Origin: Coprinus comatus
Lineage: Eukaryota; Basidiomycota; Agaricomycetes; Agaricales; Agaricaceae
Assembly (NCBI GenBank): GCA_034638255.1
Contig: JAWPGT010000038.1
Span: forward strand, 145,520-209,519
Direction: 5' to 3'
Length of the DNA stretch: 64,000 nucleotides
Notes under the pieces: generated by a model
The model's input: only the letters and a program-made list of their open reading frames with translations
Told to the model about the DNA's origin: nothing
The model's database searches: none
Made by a program: the position numbers and the translations under genes
Part shown: positions 33,526 through 45,763 of the stretch, piece by piece
Layout of the letters: every line of letters begins with the position of its first letter
How positions within the stretch are numbered: position 1 is the first letter of the stretch

Positions 33526-36500
33526 CGAAATCTTTCCACCGTGCTCTCCTGCTAACTTATTAATAGCATTCAACAGATCCCCTCTTCTCAATGGTTCTAC
33601 AAAGAAGAGAAAACACGACAATTCATCAACAAAAGGAAAAGAAAAAGAAAAGAATAACGTACTAGTAATATGATCATCCATACCAGCTTGCAAACACCTC
33701 TCACGATCACCAATCATAGCATGAGCCGTAAGTGCAATAATAGGTGTCGGAGTCAATCCTTTATGCATTTCAAACGACCTAATTAATTCCGTAGCTTGCA
33801 TACCGCCCATGAACGGCATTGACACGTCCATCTATGAAAAAAAAAATAGAAAAAAGTTTTCGATTAAAAAACCAGAAAAAAGAACACACAACAAAACTCA
33901 CAAGAATAATATCAAAAGGTCTCCCAGCAGCAACTCTCGCTTTAAATGCATCAACCGCCAAACTTCCATTCTCAGCAATCTCAACCGTATGACCATATTT
34001 CTCCAAAATCTTAACCGCCAACTTTTGATTAACCAAATTATCCTCCGCCAACAGAATATCAAACGTAACATCATTAGGTGCCGATACTGGACTAACAGTA
34101 TTAGATTCTAATGCTGTTATTAGAGCTGATGCTAGATCTTGAGCTGTTACTGGCGTTGTAACTTGTGAGGATATACTGTTATCGAGACACCATTTGACTG
34201 TTTTGTTTTCGTCAATTAGTCAAAGTGAGGAGAGAAAACGAAGTGGAAGACGTACGATTCAAACGTGGCATCTTGGGCGCGAGTAATACGATCGGAATAT
34301 ATCTCAAATGTTCAAGTTCGCGAACACTCTCCGTCTACCAAAAAACCATCCATCATCCATAAGCCATTATTTATACCCTGGGGAAAACAAAGCACTCACC
34401 ATTCCAAGAGCATCAACAACAATAGTATCAATATGCGGACACTTTTCTTTATCCGCAACTTCACTAACATGATGAACCATATGCGGTCTCAACCCCAATT
34501 CTCTAATCCTACCAACCACATCCGTCGTATCCATAAGTGTATCCACAAACAAAATCGTTCTCTTTGAAAATGGTGCCATTTTCGCCAAAGTAGCTTCCAT
34601 TGATGAATATGATATTTGGGATGAAATTGTGAAAAAGAATTTAGATCCTTTTGAAACTTCACTTTCTACCCACATATTTCCTTGCATTAGGTTCACAAGT
34701 CTTTTCGAAATTGATAATCCAAGACCTGTACCACCATATTCCTAAAGAACAAACAAAAAAAAACACGCACAAATCGTCATTAGCACACAATGCTCATCAC
34801 GATCCCAGCAAAAAAAGAAAACTCACTCTCGTAGTAGACCCATCAGCCTGACAAAACGTATCAAAAATCAAATTCAACTTATCCTTCGCAATCCCAATCC
34901 CAGTATCCATAACCGCAAACTCCAAAGTAACCAATTGATCATCCATAGCCAACAATCTACAGCTCAAAGCAACATGTCCTTTCCTAGTAACCTTGCTAGG
35001 AGTAAACTTGATCGCATTCCCAACCAAATTCGTTATAACCTGTCTTAACCTTAACGAATCTCCAATCAATTGATCCGGAATATCAGGTTCGATTTCGTAT
35101 GTTAGATCCAAGTTATTTTGAGATGCTCGGACTACTAATGTTTTGAGGATTCCGAAAACGGTTTGTCGAAGTGAATAGGTTACTGCTTCCATTGTCATAC
35201 GTCCTGCTTCGACTATTCACAATAACCAAAATAATTAGAATTTTTTTAAAGAGAGATAGAGAGAGAACGTACTCTTCGAAATATCCAAAATATCATCGAT
35301 AATCAACAAAAGCGACCTAGCCAAACTATGAACAAGTAACAAACTCTCCCTCTGTGATCTATTCAAATCACTATCCAAAGTCAACTCCGTCATTCCAATA
35401 ATTCCATTCATCGGAGTCCTAACACTTATTAGTAAACTACTCCTTTATCAAAGAGAGAGAGAGAGAGAAACACACACCTAATTTCATGACTCATATTAGC
35501 CAAAAACTCACTCTTACTCCTATTAGCCAACTCTGCAGCTTCTCTAGCAGCTGTATTCTTCTGAATACTATCTCTCAAATTAAACACCATCTGATTAATC
35601 TGAGTTTTCAAAGAATCCATTTCTCCAGAAGCTTCAACAGTAATAAATCTCGTGAAATCGCCATCCATAGCCGCTGCCGAAATTTGTGCAAATCCTCGAA
35701 CTTGAGTTGTCAAGTTTCCTGCCATAGTATTCACGCTCAACCTATATCATTCCGAGTGATTATTAGTTTATGAACAAAGAGGAGTGAAAAAAAAAAAAAA
35801 AAAAAAGAAAAAAGAAAAAAAAAAAAAAAACATACGTAATCTCCTGCCAAATACCCTGCACATTCCCAACTTCAGCTTGTACACCCAACTTTCCTTCCGT
35901 TCCTACTTCTCTCGCCACTTTCTTAACTTCAGCAGCAAATATAGCCAACTGATCGATCATATCATTGATCGTATTAACCAAATTTAACATTTCTCCAGAT
36001 ACCGAAACTCCTCTGATCTTTTGTGTTAAATCTCCTCTTGCTACTGCCGTCTGTGGATATGTGCGTGGGGCGTTAAACCGAGAGATGAGCAAAGGAAGAA
36101 GGGCAGTACTTACAGTAGCAACAGCAATAGTTCTCACTTGCAACGTCAACTAAAAAAAAAATCTCTCAATCAACACCCACCATTCCCAATCACAACAACA
36201 AGTATTAGCAAACACTCACATTATTAGCCATAACATTAACATTATCCGTCAAATCCTTCCAAGTCCCACCAACACCCGTAACTCTAGCTTGACCACCCAA
36301 CCTACCTTCAGTTCCAACCTCTCTAGCAACTCTCGTAACTTCATCAGCAAAGACACTCAAACTCTCCGTCATACCATTAACAGTTTCCTTCAATTCCAAA
36401 ATTTCACCTCTAACATCAACTTCAATCTTTTTAGTCAAATCACCACCAGCAACAGCTTTCGTAACTTGAGCAATACTCCTAACCTGATTTGTTAAATTCA

Positions 36501-39500
36501 TAGCCATCAAATTAACATTATCAGTCAACACTTTCCACATTCCTTGAACATCTGGTACAGATGCTTGTCCTCCTAAAATACCTTCTGTTCCAACTTCTAA
36601 TGATACCCTTGTTACTTCGTTTGCTAATGTTGAAAGTTGGGCTACCATTGAGTTTACTGTTAGTTTTAAATCTAACATTTCTCCTTGAACGTCTACGTTG
36701 ACTTGTTTGTTTAGGTCTCCCAAGGCTACTGCTTTTGTTACTTCAGAGATGGAACGGACTTGATCTGTTAGATTCGAGGCCATTTTCTATTCCAATTATT
36801 AGTATTTGTGTAATAGTTAGCGCGCGAGGAGGGGAGCGAGTGGACGGTAAAAGTCGCGAGAGGGAGGACGTGCACAAGAGGATGTAAGTCGCAACAGTGT
36901 GCAAATCACGAGAGAGAGTGTGTGAGTGTGAGTGTGAGTGTGTAGATCGCGAGAGAGAGTGTGTGTATAGGTCACGAGGGAGACTACGAAAATCGCATAT
37001 GAAGCGGAAAAACACACATACATTAACATTCCTAGTCAAATCCGCCCAAGTTCCTTGAACACCTTCAACTCTAGCTTGTCCACCAAGTATACCTTGAGTA
37101 CCAACTTCCAAAGCTACTCTAGTAACTTCAGAAGCAAACGCTGATAATTGATCTACCATTGAATTAACCGTGCCTATAATTGTAAGCGCGTAATTTTTTT
37201 TAATCAATTTTGTTTTTTAAAAAGGGATTAAGAGTAAATAGAGGGTGGTGGTGGTGGGGAGAACGTACCTTTCAAAGTAGCCATTTCACCTTCGACTTGA
37301 ATTTCAATTTTTTGAGTTAAATCTCCTCTAGCTACAGCCGTTGTGACTGTAGCTATAGATCGAACTTGATCAGTCAGAGATGAACACATCCTATTGACCT
37401 AAAACAGCTGAATTAGTAGTGATTCTTGAACCGAGAGCGAGGATGGGACGGGGATGAAGGTGAGGTGAAGGTGAAGGTGAAGGTGAAGATGAAGACGAGG
37501 ATGAGGACGAGGGTTAATGTAAAGGTGAATGTGAATGTGAAGTCGAAGACCAAAATAAACAACTCATCCCCAATCCCAATCAAAAAAAGAAACAGAACAA
37601 AAGAATTCGCAGAATAGAAAATAACCACCCAACACTCACATTCCGAACCAACTCAAACCAAACACCCTCAACATCCGGAACATGAGCCTGACCACCCAAC
37701 TTTCCTTGAGATCCAACTTCCAAAGTAACTCTAGTAACCTCCGCGCCAGCGCCCTTAACCTACAATACGCACAGGCAAAATAAAAAAAAAAAGGTATATC
37801 AGTATATCAGTATATTCAAGTTTAACAAAATAAAAAAAATAAGTTTAAAAAAAAAAATATATAAATGAAAAAAAAGACAGAAGAACATACGTACCTAACA
37901 ACCATCCCATTAACAGTATTCTTCAAATCCAAAATCTCACCTCTAGCATCAACTTCAATTTGTTTCGATAAATCACCCAACGCCACTGCTTTAGTAACTT
38001 TCGCAATCGATCGTACCTATAATATTTGAATGGGATAACGAAATGAAAAAGAAAAAAAAAAGGAATAAGAACCTGAGATGTTAAATTCGCAGCAAGTTTA
38101 TTAACCACACCCGTCAACTCTCTCCAAGTTCCTTCAACATCAAGTACCAAAGCCTGACCACCCAATTTCCTAATTAAATAAATAAACAAATAAAATAAAA
38201 AAACATCCATAAAAAGAACTCACCCTTCAGTTCCAACCTCCTGACTAACTCTAGTAACCTCCTTCGCAAACTGTCCCAACTTATCCACCATAGTATTAAT
38301 AACATCCTTCAACTGAACCATAACCACACCTTGAACCGGTACTGTAATTTTCTGACTCAAATCACCTCTAGCCACAGCATTACAAACCCTAGCAACATCC
38401 TGAACCTGAGCTTTCAATAATTTCAATTCTTCCACCGCACTCATTCCACTTTCAAAAGCAGCATGAGCAAGAGGTCCCATACTTGGTACAATCATAGGAG
38501 AACTTCCATTTGAACTAACGATATGTTCACCATTCACATTCGTAGTTGAGGTTATCGTTGATGAAGGATGTACAAATGGAATAGCATGTTCAATTAATCC
38601 GTAACCGGCATAAAGGGGTAACATCATTGGATCTGAAATGGTTTTGCCACATGTTGGACAGTAAGTGTGAGCTGTTGGAGGTGCTGATGCTGATCCGTTG
38701 GCATTTCCATTTGCGAGAGCATTAGCATGAGCGGCACTTGTAGGTTTGAGACTACTGATACTGGCGTAGAGTTGATTTGCTTCGAGTGTTGCGGGGAGTT
38801 GACCAAGAGAAAGAGAAGGTCTGGAGGTGGTGGTGTGTTCTTTCTTGACTTTATCTTTTGCCTTGTTGGTCTTGGTGGTGGTAGTGTTGGAGGAAGATAT
38901 TGATGAGGAAGAAGAAGCGGGAAAAGTGGACTTTGGCTTTGAAGGAACGGAAGATCCGGAGGTTGAGATATAGGTAGTGGTAGGCTTTGGGGTGATGTTG
39001 TTATCTTTGTTTGTGGGTGTTGTAGAAGACTTTGAAGTGGTAGTAGAAGTCGTTTTGTAGAGTGTTTTTGAGGGAGGACAGGGACGGTCTTTGAGAGTTT
39101 GATGCTGGGCCGATGGGAGTGAAGAGATTGTCGACAACAAATAGTTCGTTTATTGCTGAATTCTTTGATTTTACGTCTGTTTTATCTTTTGGTTGATCGC
39201 CACTCATCAAGGGAAAGTAGCTGCCCGTACTTTCTGCAGAAGGGAAATACCCTGTTCTGGATGCTGGAAAACTAGCCTCGAGAGGAGGAACTGCGGCTGG
39301 CATGTTGATATTGGCGTCTGTGTCGTAGTTGCTGTGTTCCCTGTGGCATCTTCGCACCTGCTCCTCTGCCGTCCACAGTCTTTGACCCAGAGCTACGATG
39401 GCTCTGATAATCGCATCGTGCTGCCAATTGCGAACACCATGCCAGACAGGAGCAGGTGCAGATTTTGTACCGAGTTCATATACGGAAAGCAGGAGGACAA

Positions 39501-39639
39501 GGTGTCTGAGGAAGGGGTCGCCGTCGTGGGCAAAGGCAAAGCGAGGGTCGAGGATGTGTGCCATGGAGGGCGAGGGGTAGAACGTCGGGAAGACGGCGTT
39601 CGAGATAGTGCGATTATTCGAGTAATACAGTTTGCTCAA
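33472..39639 (-). CDS. group III hybrid histidine kinase (Nik1/Os-1 type)
   Basis: Cytosolic osmosensor kinase that feeds the HOG MAPK pathway through phosphotransfer; this class is the known determinant of phenylpyrrole and dicarboximide fungicide action. The N terminus is either 39639 (MSKLYY) or 39564 (MAHILDPRF). After a Ser/Thr-rich linker with CPTC, seven HAMP-like repeats of the form VRSIAxVTxAVAxGDLxxxI follow (about 38390 to 35640). Next come the H-box [18 protein letters not shown] (about 35415-35500), N-box [19 protein letters not shown]1 [11 protein letters not shown], and [10 protein letters not shown]. The C-terminal receiver has AEDN, phospho-acceptor [10 protein letters not shown] (Asp codon 33828-33826) and LTAHAM, plus a spliced [10 protein letters not shown] supplying the conserved Lys. 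Many introns; an intron at 39174-39105 fixes the N-terminal frame. All catalytic residues are present, so likely functional. Confidence 0.92.
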
Positions 39640-39730
39640 CGTGGGCGTAGGTCAATTGACAAACCACCCACTTCTCACGCCCACTTCTCTCCTTCTCCTC
39701 AAAACACAGCCACTCGGTCCGATATCCAAT

Positions 39731-41614
39731 TCAATACATTTTCAACTTTCTCACTCCAAGTAAAAGCCTACGAATCTCACTCAAAATAATATCAACTACT
39801 CTTGCCAATTCTAACCATTCACCTCTCATATCTTGAACAGAGTGTGGCCATCCATGAGTCAGATCTCCTGTAACACCACTACGTCCTGCATCACTTAATC
39901 TTCGAATAACGTCGGCTTGGATAACTCCAAAGTCCTATTTAATGGTTTATTATCGATATCCAGCGAAAAAAAAAACACTCACATCCACTTTACGTCTTAC
40001 ATCATGAAAACTTCCATGTCCATTCAAATTAGGAATATCCCTTGCTATCTGTCCACCTAGTATTCCTAGTGGATACATCTCTCTAGCTATTCTCGATATT
40101 TCATTCAAGAGCTGAATCAACATATCCACAATTGAATCCACAGTTACTTGAAAGTTGACAACATAATAATCAAAGAACTTATATATGAGAGACTTGAAAA
40201 ATTGTACAACTCACTTTTTAGATTCTCAATCTCGCCTTTTGTTAATAAAATCCTTCCTTCTAATTCCAACTCTCCTTTTCCAATCTTAATAGCAGAAACT
40301 GAAATGAATCGGAATACTTCCTTAATCGAAGAACACATATCATTTATCTAAAGAATAGTCAAACAGTTCAAACAAGTGTTGGTAATAATAATAAAAAAGC
40401 GACTCACATCTGTTACCATCGCAGACCAAACACCTTAGACTGTAGAATCTAAACCTATTCGACTTCCCAATTTACCTTCAACACAAATCTCCGATTTGAT
40501 CTTTGTAACTTCTTTAGACATTTCACACAACCTTTGAATATACAAACCCTTCATCAAAACACTGTCATTCACCACAAAAAAAAAACCCACTACATACATC
40601 ATAATCCAATCATTCATAGATTCCTCGATAGCTAGTATTTCTCCATGTGCAGTTGAACAGTCAATTGTTTTTGAAATATCGCCTATCACCAGTAACTTTA
40701 TAAATAGAGCACTTCGTCGGATCTGAGGTAGAGGTTAGCTATTCAAAGAAAGATATGTTATTAATTATTGTAACTTAACTTGTCTAGTGACATTCATAGA
40801 AAGACAATCAACACATTCAATCGATTCTCTCCAAACTCCTTCAAACTTCAATTCCAAAGGAACCGAAAGTGAAATGATTGAATCACTTTGATACAGTGTT
40901 AAATCTAGATATAAAAGAGAATCAAAACCAGTATTTCAGCTTACTTACCTTCCTATCCTAATAGTAGTATCCTGAATAACTATCTTTTGAATATTCTCAT
41001 AAAACAAAATCAAGTTTTTAGACATAGAGTTGATACTATTCATCAACTCAATCACATCCGAATCCAAATCTCCCATTTGTATCATTTCAGTTTGAGGTGG
41101 AGGTGGAGGTTGTGGTTGTGGAAGTTTACAAGTCAAATCCCCATGAGAAATAGCATGACATACTCTTGAGATATCTTTGATTTGGGTTTGAGTTTTTAAG
41201 AGTTTGTTCTGACTCTTAGCAAAAGTCTGCACTGGAAAGATTAAAACATTCAGGTTACAATTGAGAAACAAAAACAAAAAAAAAAAGAATAAGGTTGGTT
41301 GAGTTAACGTACTTGGACTCAAAGTTCTCCTTTTCCTTCACCTTTACCAAATCCCTCTCCCTCTCCTTCTTTTTCTTTTCTCTATCTCTATCTCTATATC
41401 CCTCCACTTCTTCTTCCACATTTCTCACTTTAAGACATAACGCAACGATACCAGGTATAATCGATTCATATCGTAATGGAAGTTGATAACTTGAATCATA
41501 TTCTTTTGGAAACTCGGTAGTATTAGCATTAGTATTAGGTTTCAAGTCGTCACAGTGGTATGAAAGAGAATCAATAATGTGAGATAAAATGATGTCTTCT
41601 TCAAGGTTCTCCAT
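39731..41614 (-). pseudogene. kinase-less poly-HAMP paralogue of the histidine kinase, one nonsense codon
   Basis: Same strand and 92 bases upstream of the kinase. It aligns with the kinase N terminus: IIPGIVALCLKVRNVEEEVE (kinase: [20 protein letters not shown]), then NKLLKTQTQIKDISRVCHAI and SHGDLTCKLP (kinase: [17 protein letters not shown]). Diverged HAMP units follow: LVIGDISKTIDCSTAHGEIL, EVTKIKSEICVEGKLGSRIG, and ISRIAREMYPLGILGGQIAR. The end is VIQADVIRRLSDAGRSG...GVRKLKMY and stop at 39733-39731. There is no H-box, ATPase or receiver. Introns fit, but a TAA at 40437-40435 sits where the family has Glu (V-stop-GVW for VEGVW). Either a recent pseudogene or a truncated expressed protein. 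Start 41614 (MENLEED). Confidence 0.75.
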
Positions 41615-41833
41615 TATGTGTAAGGGTGTAAGGGTGTAAATGGTGTAAATGGTGAAGGCGTGTTCACTAGCAGGTTCAAATATCTTCAAAGTAGAAAGTA
41701 CCGTGTTAATGTTCATGAGCAATTAACCTGTTAGGGACGCCCTGTACTTTGTGACAGTTAATTATTTATGTTTATGTACTAAGTGTCACTTGTGTGAATG
41801 TATGATATATATAACTGATTTACGATTCACAAT

Positions 41834-42279
41834 CAGTGTTGGGACGGTTAATGAGACTAGTTATAACTGCGGCTAAATTATAACCTATAACCATTGGTTA
41901 GTATGGGAAATTTGATTGTAACGGTCCTAACTACTACTAAGTACCAAATTAGCGATGTTAAGACAGGGGCGATCTTCCAAACAAGTCGCCACGACAAAAT
42001 CTCCGATTAATTTTAACGGTTTTACTAAAACAAGAAGTCACAAAGGCAACATGACGATGCATGATACATCTCATCTGTAGCTACTGTTGAACAATAATAT
42101 ATGTGTATTAAGTGGAGGTCCATCTTCTGTATCCGCAATGACCCCCAAACAAAGCCATATTTGCACACTCACGTGGCGGTTAACGGTCATTAACTCTGGT
42201 TAATAACTCTAGTCATTTAATGATTTAACTAGTCATTAACCATAACCAATTTGGATTGGTTAATGACTGCACATCACTG
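41834..42279. mobile_element. candidate hAT-type MITE (446 bp)
   Basis: Left end CAGTGTTGGGACGGTTAATG; the right end read on the minus strand is CAGTGATGTGCAGTCATTAA. The shared CAGTG.TG start is typical of hAT terminal inverted repeats. Subterminal repeats of TTAATGA / GACTAGTTA motifs occur at both ends. No coding capacity. The flanking 8 bases do not form a clear target-site duplication, so the call is tentative. Confidence 0.4.
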
Positions 42280-42404
42280 CTCAAGCGCTCACAGTGGCAT
42301 TCGTATTCGTAATCACACAACCAATTTAAACAACTATCATTTCTCTAACTTAACTAAAAGTATATTTCAAATTACCCCTCCCTCAGTGTTAACGTTCACT
42401 CATC

Positions 42405-43016
42405 ATGGTCCTCAGGCTACTACCACTGTACTCCCTTATATCCAAAAAAACCTCTATTCATTTTCAGGCTCTACCTCCAGAATTACTATACGAAATCCTA
42501 AAACATCTCAACTACAGGAGACTATTATCAGTAAAACTCCTAAGTTTCTGCCAATTTGTCTCCGAACGACACTACCAACTGATCTTATCTCACTTAAAAG
42601 ACATGTTGTGAGTCGTTCCTGGAATAACATCATAGATTCACAACAACTTTGGTACACCATCTTACCTCATCTATTTCCAAAAGATTATACTGTCAAAGAA
42701 CCTTTAAACGCAGAAATGGTGACCTCCTGGATACTGTGCTCATCAACCATTTTCATTTAATTATGGTGCCTTCATTGTTCGAATACAGATCCCAACAGTA
42801 GAATTTTTATCTATGAGGTTCACCTTGTCAGGAATGGGAAAGATGCTTTCCTGCAGTCAAGACGTATCCATATGTTACAAGACCGCTACTCGTCTACTAC
42901 GCGCCGGGAAACTTTGTTTCTCAAACATCAAGTAGCGAAAAGCCTCAGAATTTTACCATTGCAAGATTTGCAAAAATCACATAGTAAAAGTGTGACTGTT
43001 CAAAATATTCACCTCT
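42405..43016 (+). pseudogene. F-box gene relic
   Basis: HFQALPPELLYEILKHLNYR followed by RLLSVK is an F-box of the same type as at 28 kb (ESLPAEVLLRVTGYLEWDSM). RHVVSRSWNNIIDSQQLWYT follows in a different frame after a gap without a proper GT donor, then IFIYEVHLVRNGKDAFLQSR (family: IYQVDLVGHG) and a stop at 43016. The middle of the family sequence is missing. It is more diverged than the copies at 22-29 kb, and lies directly next to the candidate MITE. Confidence 0.55.
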
Positions 43017-43189
43017 AGAACCCAACTTTGAAAATTGAGAACGGTTTTCATCTGCACGCTTGGTAAGAGACCGATAATCTGCTGTTGGCCCATTGTGTTG
43101 AAATTTGAGGTACCTCCCGCCCTCGTAAATACTAAATCGGTAATCAATTCTGCTATCACTTGTTCAACGTTTAAGTTTCTCTATTTACA

Positions 43190-44218
43190 TCACCCCAATA
43201 AAGGCTTTTGAGCCACATGTGCATGATACACAAAATAAGTTTCTGGTGTCTCATCACACCTCCTTTCCAAATCAACCAAGAGCTCATCATATTCCTCACC
43301 CGACTTACACAAACCAAACCAATTCTCCTTTTCTACTGCCTCCTTTATAGCTTTATGAACACTCAAAGTAACCCTTCCACCATTCTTTCCACGTTGACCT
43401 GCCCAACTTCCAAGTGGTAATCCTCTCGTCTCAATCCACAGACCCACAAATCCAGCATCTTCAAGCCACCCAGGTAATTTTGTAGTAATATCCAGTGTTA
43501 CTTTGCGTACATCTAAACAAAGCTTATCACGCGCAAGTATAATAGGATGATTAGTGATATTTTGATCAGGTGAAGAGAATGAATAATCTGGTTCGAAAAG
43601 TTGAATCCATCCTCCAGGAACGAGAGTACGATACATTTCCTTTATAGCAGCTTTCCATTGATGTTCTTGTAATGCTGCAAGAAGAAGTCGTTGGTTAATT
43701 AGAGTGATCGAGTTGGACCATTCCTTTGGTAGAGAAGTGATGGAGTTAATGGAGGTCGAAACGTTTTGAGGGGGATTTGAAGGAAACATGCGTAGTTCGA
43801 GATCGATTCCACGGAGTTGAATAGTTGGAGAGACTTCCTTTGCTACTGACAGGATCCACTGACCTGTATGTTAAAGTTAATGCTTCGTTGCAGAATTTCA
43901 ATGAATGGTCAAAAGGATACCTGATCCGGTACCACTGTCCAATATGACATCACCATCTTTAAGTGTTACCGGAGCCCAAATTAGTTTGTTATCAAATATA
44001 TCGACAATCCCATCGCCTTGTTCATTTAGTCTGTAATATTTTTTAAGTTTGAAAATTGTAAAGAAAGATAAACAAAACAATTCGACTTACCGTACTCTCT
44101 CTTCTTCATCTGCTGGTAATATATATTTACTTTCCTTAGATTTCTCTGAAATAAAGAATCTACTAGCAGCACAACGACCAGATTCGGAAAGACTTATGGG
44201 TTTGAAGGTTGAGACCAT
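43190..44218 (-). CDS. LaeA/UMTA-like SAM-dependent methyltransferase
   Basis: Class I methyltransferase, substrate unknown. Three exons. Exon 1 ends in SKESKYILPADEEERVR; exon 2 carries NKLIWAPVTLKDGDVILDSG with motif I LDSGTGSG; exon 3 has QWILSVAKEV, GIDLELRMFPSNPP, SITSLPKEWSNSITLINQRL, the post-motif MYRTLVPGGWIQLFEPDY and a conserved C terminus (KAIKEAVEKENWF, YFVYHAHVAQKP). The start MVSTFK (44218) gives the same leader length as the paralogue at 56939; an in-frame ATG at 44281 is possible. Same family as five further copies at 54.7-63.1 kb. The frame is intact. Confidence 0.85.
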
Positions 44219-44281
44219 TGGAAGACGTGGGCTGATGAGGGATGAATTGGTGATGGATACTAGTAGAGCTGGGACGAGCAT

Positions 44282-45763
44282 TTTATACTGTTATTTCGGC
44301 CTTGACACGTCGGTCGGTGTACATAACTAAAGCGCGGGCCCGACTAAAGCAAAACACATAGTTACGTTTATGACAATGATACTACTCTACATAACTCAAC
44401 ACATGTCATTTTTTGAGCCCACATGTACTATTCCGAACAGGCTCCGAACCTGTTCAACGGGAATGGGATAGGTACAATTAAATGGAAAATGACAGCATAA
44501 ATCAATTCAGCCTGCCACGGAAGAGGAAGTAGTCCAGAATAGTGACTACACGCCAAATCGAGGACGAGATTGGTATGAAACGATGTCACCCTTATTATCT
44601 ATTGTATGTAAGGTGTAAGGCGAAGGCATTCAAGTTCAAATGTACAAGTAGAAAGAACTATGTGGTCGCGAGCAATCAACTCTTTTGGAAGCGAACTGCT
44701 GGGGGCTGGTGACAGTTATGTACTGAATATCACGGTGTGTATGATTCAGATTTCGCATTCATAATCACACAGCATTGCGTGGCTTAGGCCTGACTATAGC
44801 AACTAGGGTCTAACCGGTCAGTGGTCAATTGTTGTGGGAGAATGTGAGAAAACGCCATGTTAGAAATAGTGAAACCATTTGGGATCGAACATGCAGTGTT
44901 TTGGTGTTCAATTTTTTTCTCCTCTCATGGAGGTGTGAGTCCGTTGAAACTTCGTCCGAGACTTCTGTGATATGTGACAACTGAAACAAGAAACGGCTGT
45001 GCGTCTAATATTGCTCTGGTCCAACCCGACAAATGGGTATGCTGGTTACAGATGATTGCGACTGATAACACACATTTGAGATCATATCACATTTAATGAG
45101 ATAAACGCTCAACTATTGCAGTCTTATTAATTAAACACTGTGCCAGTGACTTGGTAATCCACACAGATTATCAAGTACTAGCGAGTATTTATCCAAGCTT
45201 TACTTTACTCGTGCCAAGCATCGGTCTCAGTAAAGTTTAGGTATGTCCTTGATAATCCAGTTCGATTATCGAGTCACCCATGCAGTGTAAAACAAGACTC
45301 GCTTGCCACCTTTCATCTTCTCCTTCTGGATGCGCTTCTCTCACCTCACGTCTGCCTCAAGTGTCTAATCTTCTGATAAGAGCATTCGCTACTTCCCCAT
45401 CCTCTTTTTCTTTTGTTTCTGCTTCAATGATGTGACATCGCCAATGCTCCGTAGCGATCCGTAGATTGCCACATATGTGTAGAAGAAACACGTAGTACAA
45501 TCGTAAATCATGCAGGAATGTGGACACAAATCCTTCTCCGTTTAAGTTTTTTTGAGCTAGAGGTCTGATGATCCTAAGAGACTGAGTTCACAGAAGGGTA
45601 TAGTAAAACAGATATCGTGTCCTATGATAGAAAGTAGTATTATTACGTCATGGCTTATTTATTTGTACAGTTCACTGCCAAATAAATGTATTTCATTCCT
45701 TTTGTCGACGATAGCTTCAATAAATAATAGTGTTTTATTATTCAAATGTGATAATATTAATCT
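44282..45763. other. long spacer, nothing recognised
   Basis: About 1.5 kb between the methyltransferase start and the DUF6535 gene end. No ORF with family resemblance, no RNA gene and no terminal repeats were seen. Confidence 0.4.

Noticed and set aside
36890..36970. GTGA-rich tandem repeats as a possible regulatory or CRISPR-like array
   Set aside because: Simple-sequence expansion within a histidine kinase intron; no spacers and no repeat of fixed length.
39193..39789. 198-codon plus ORF
   Set aside because: Antisense to the N-terminal exon of the histidine kinase; no family resemblance.
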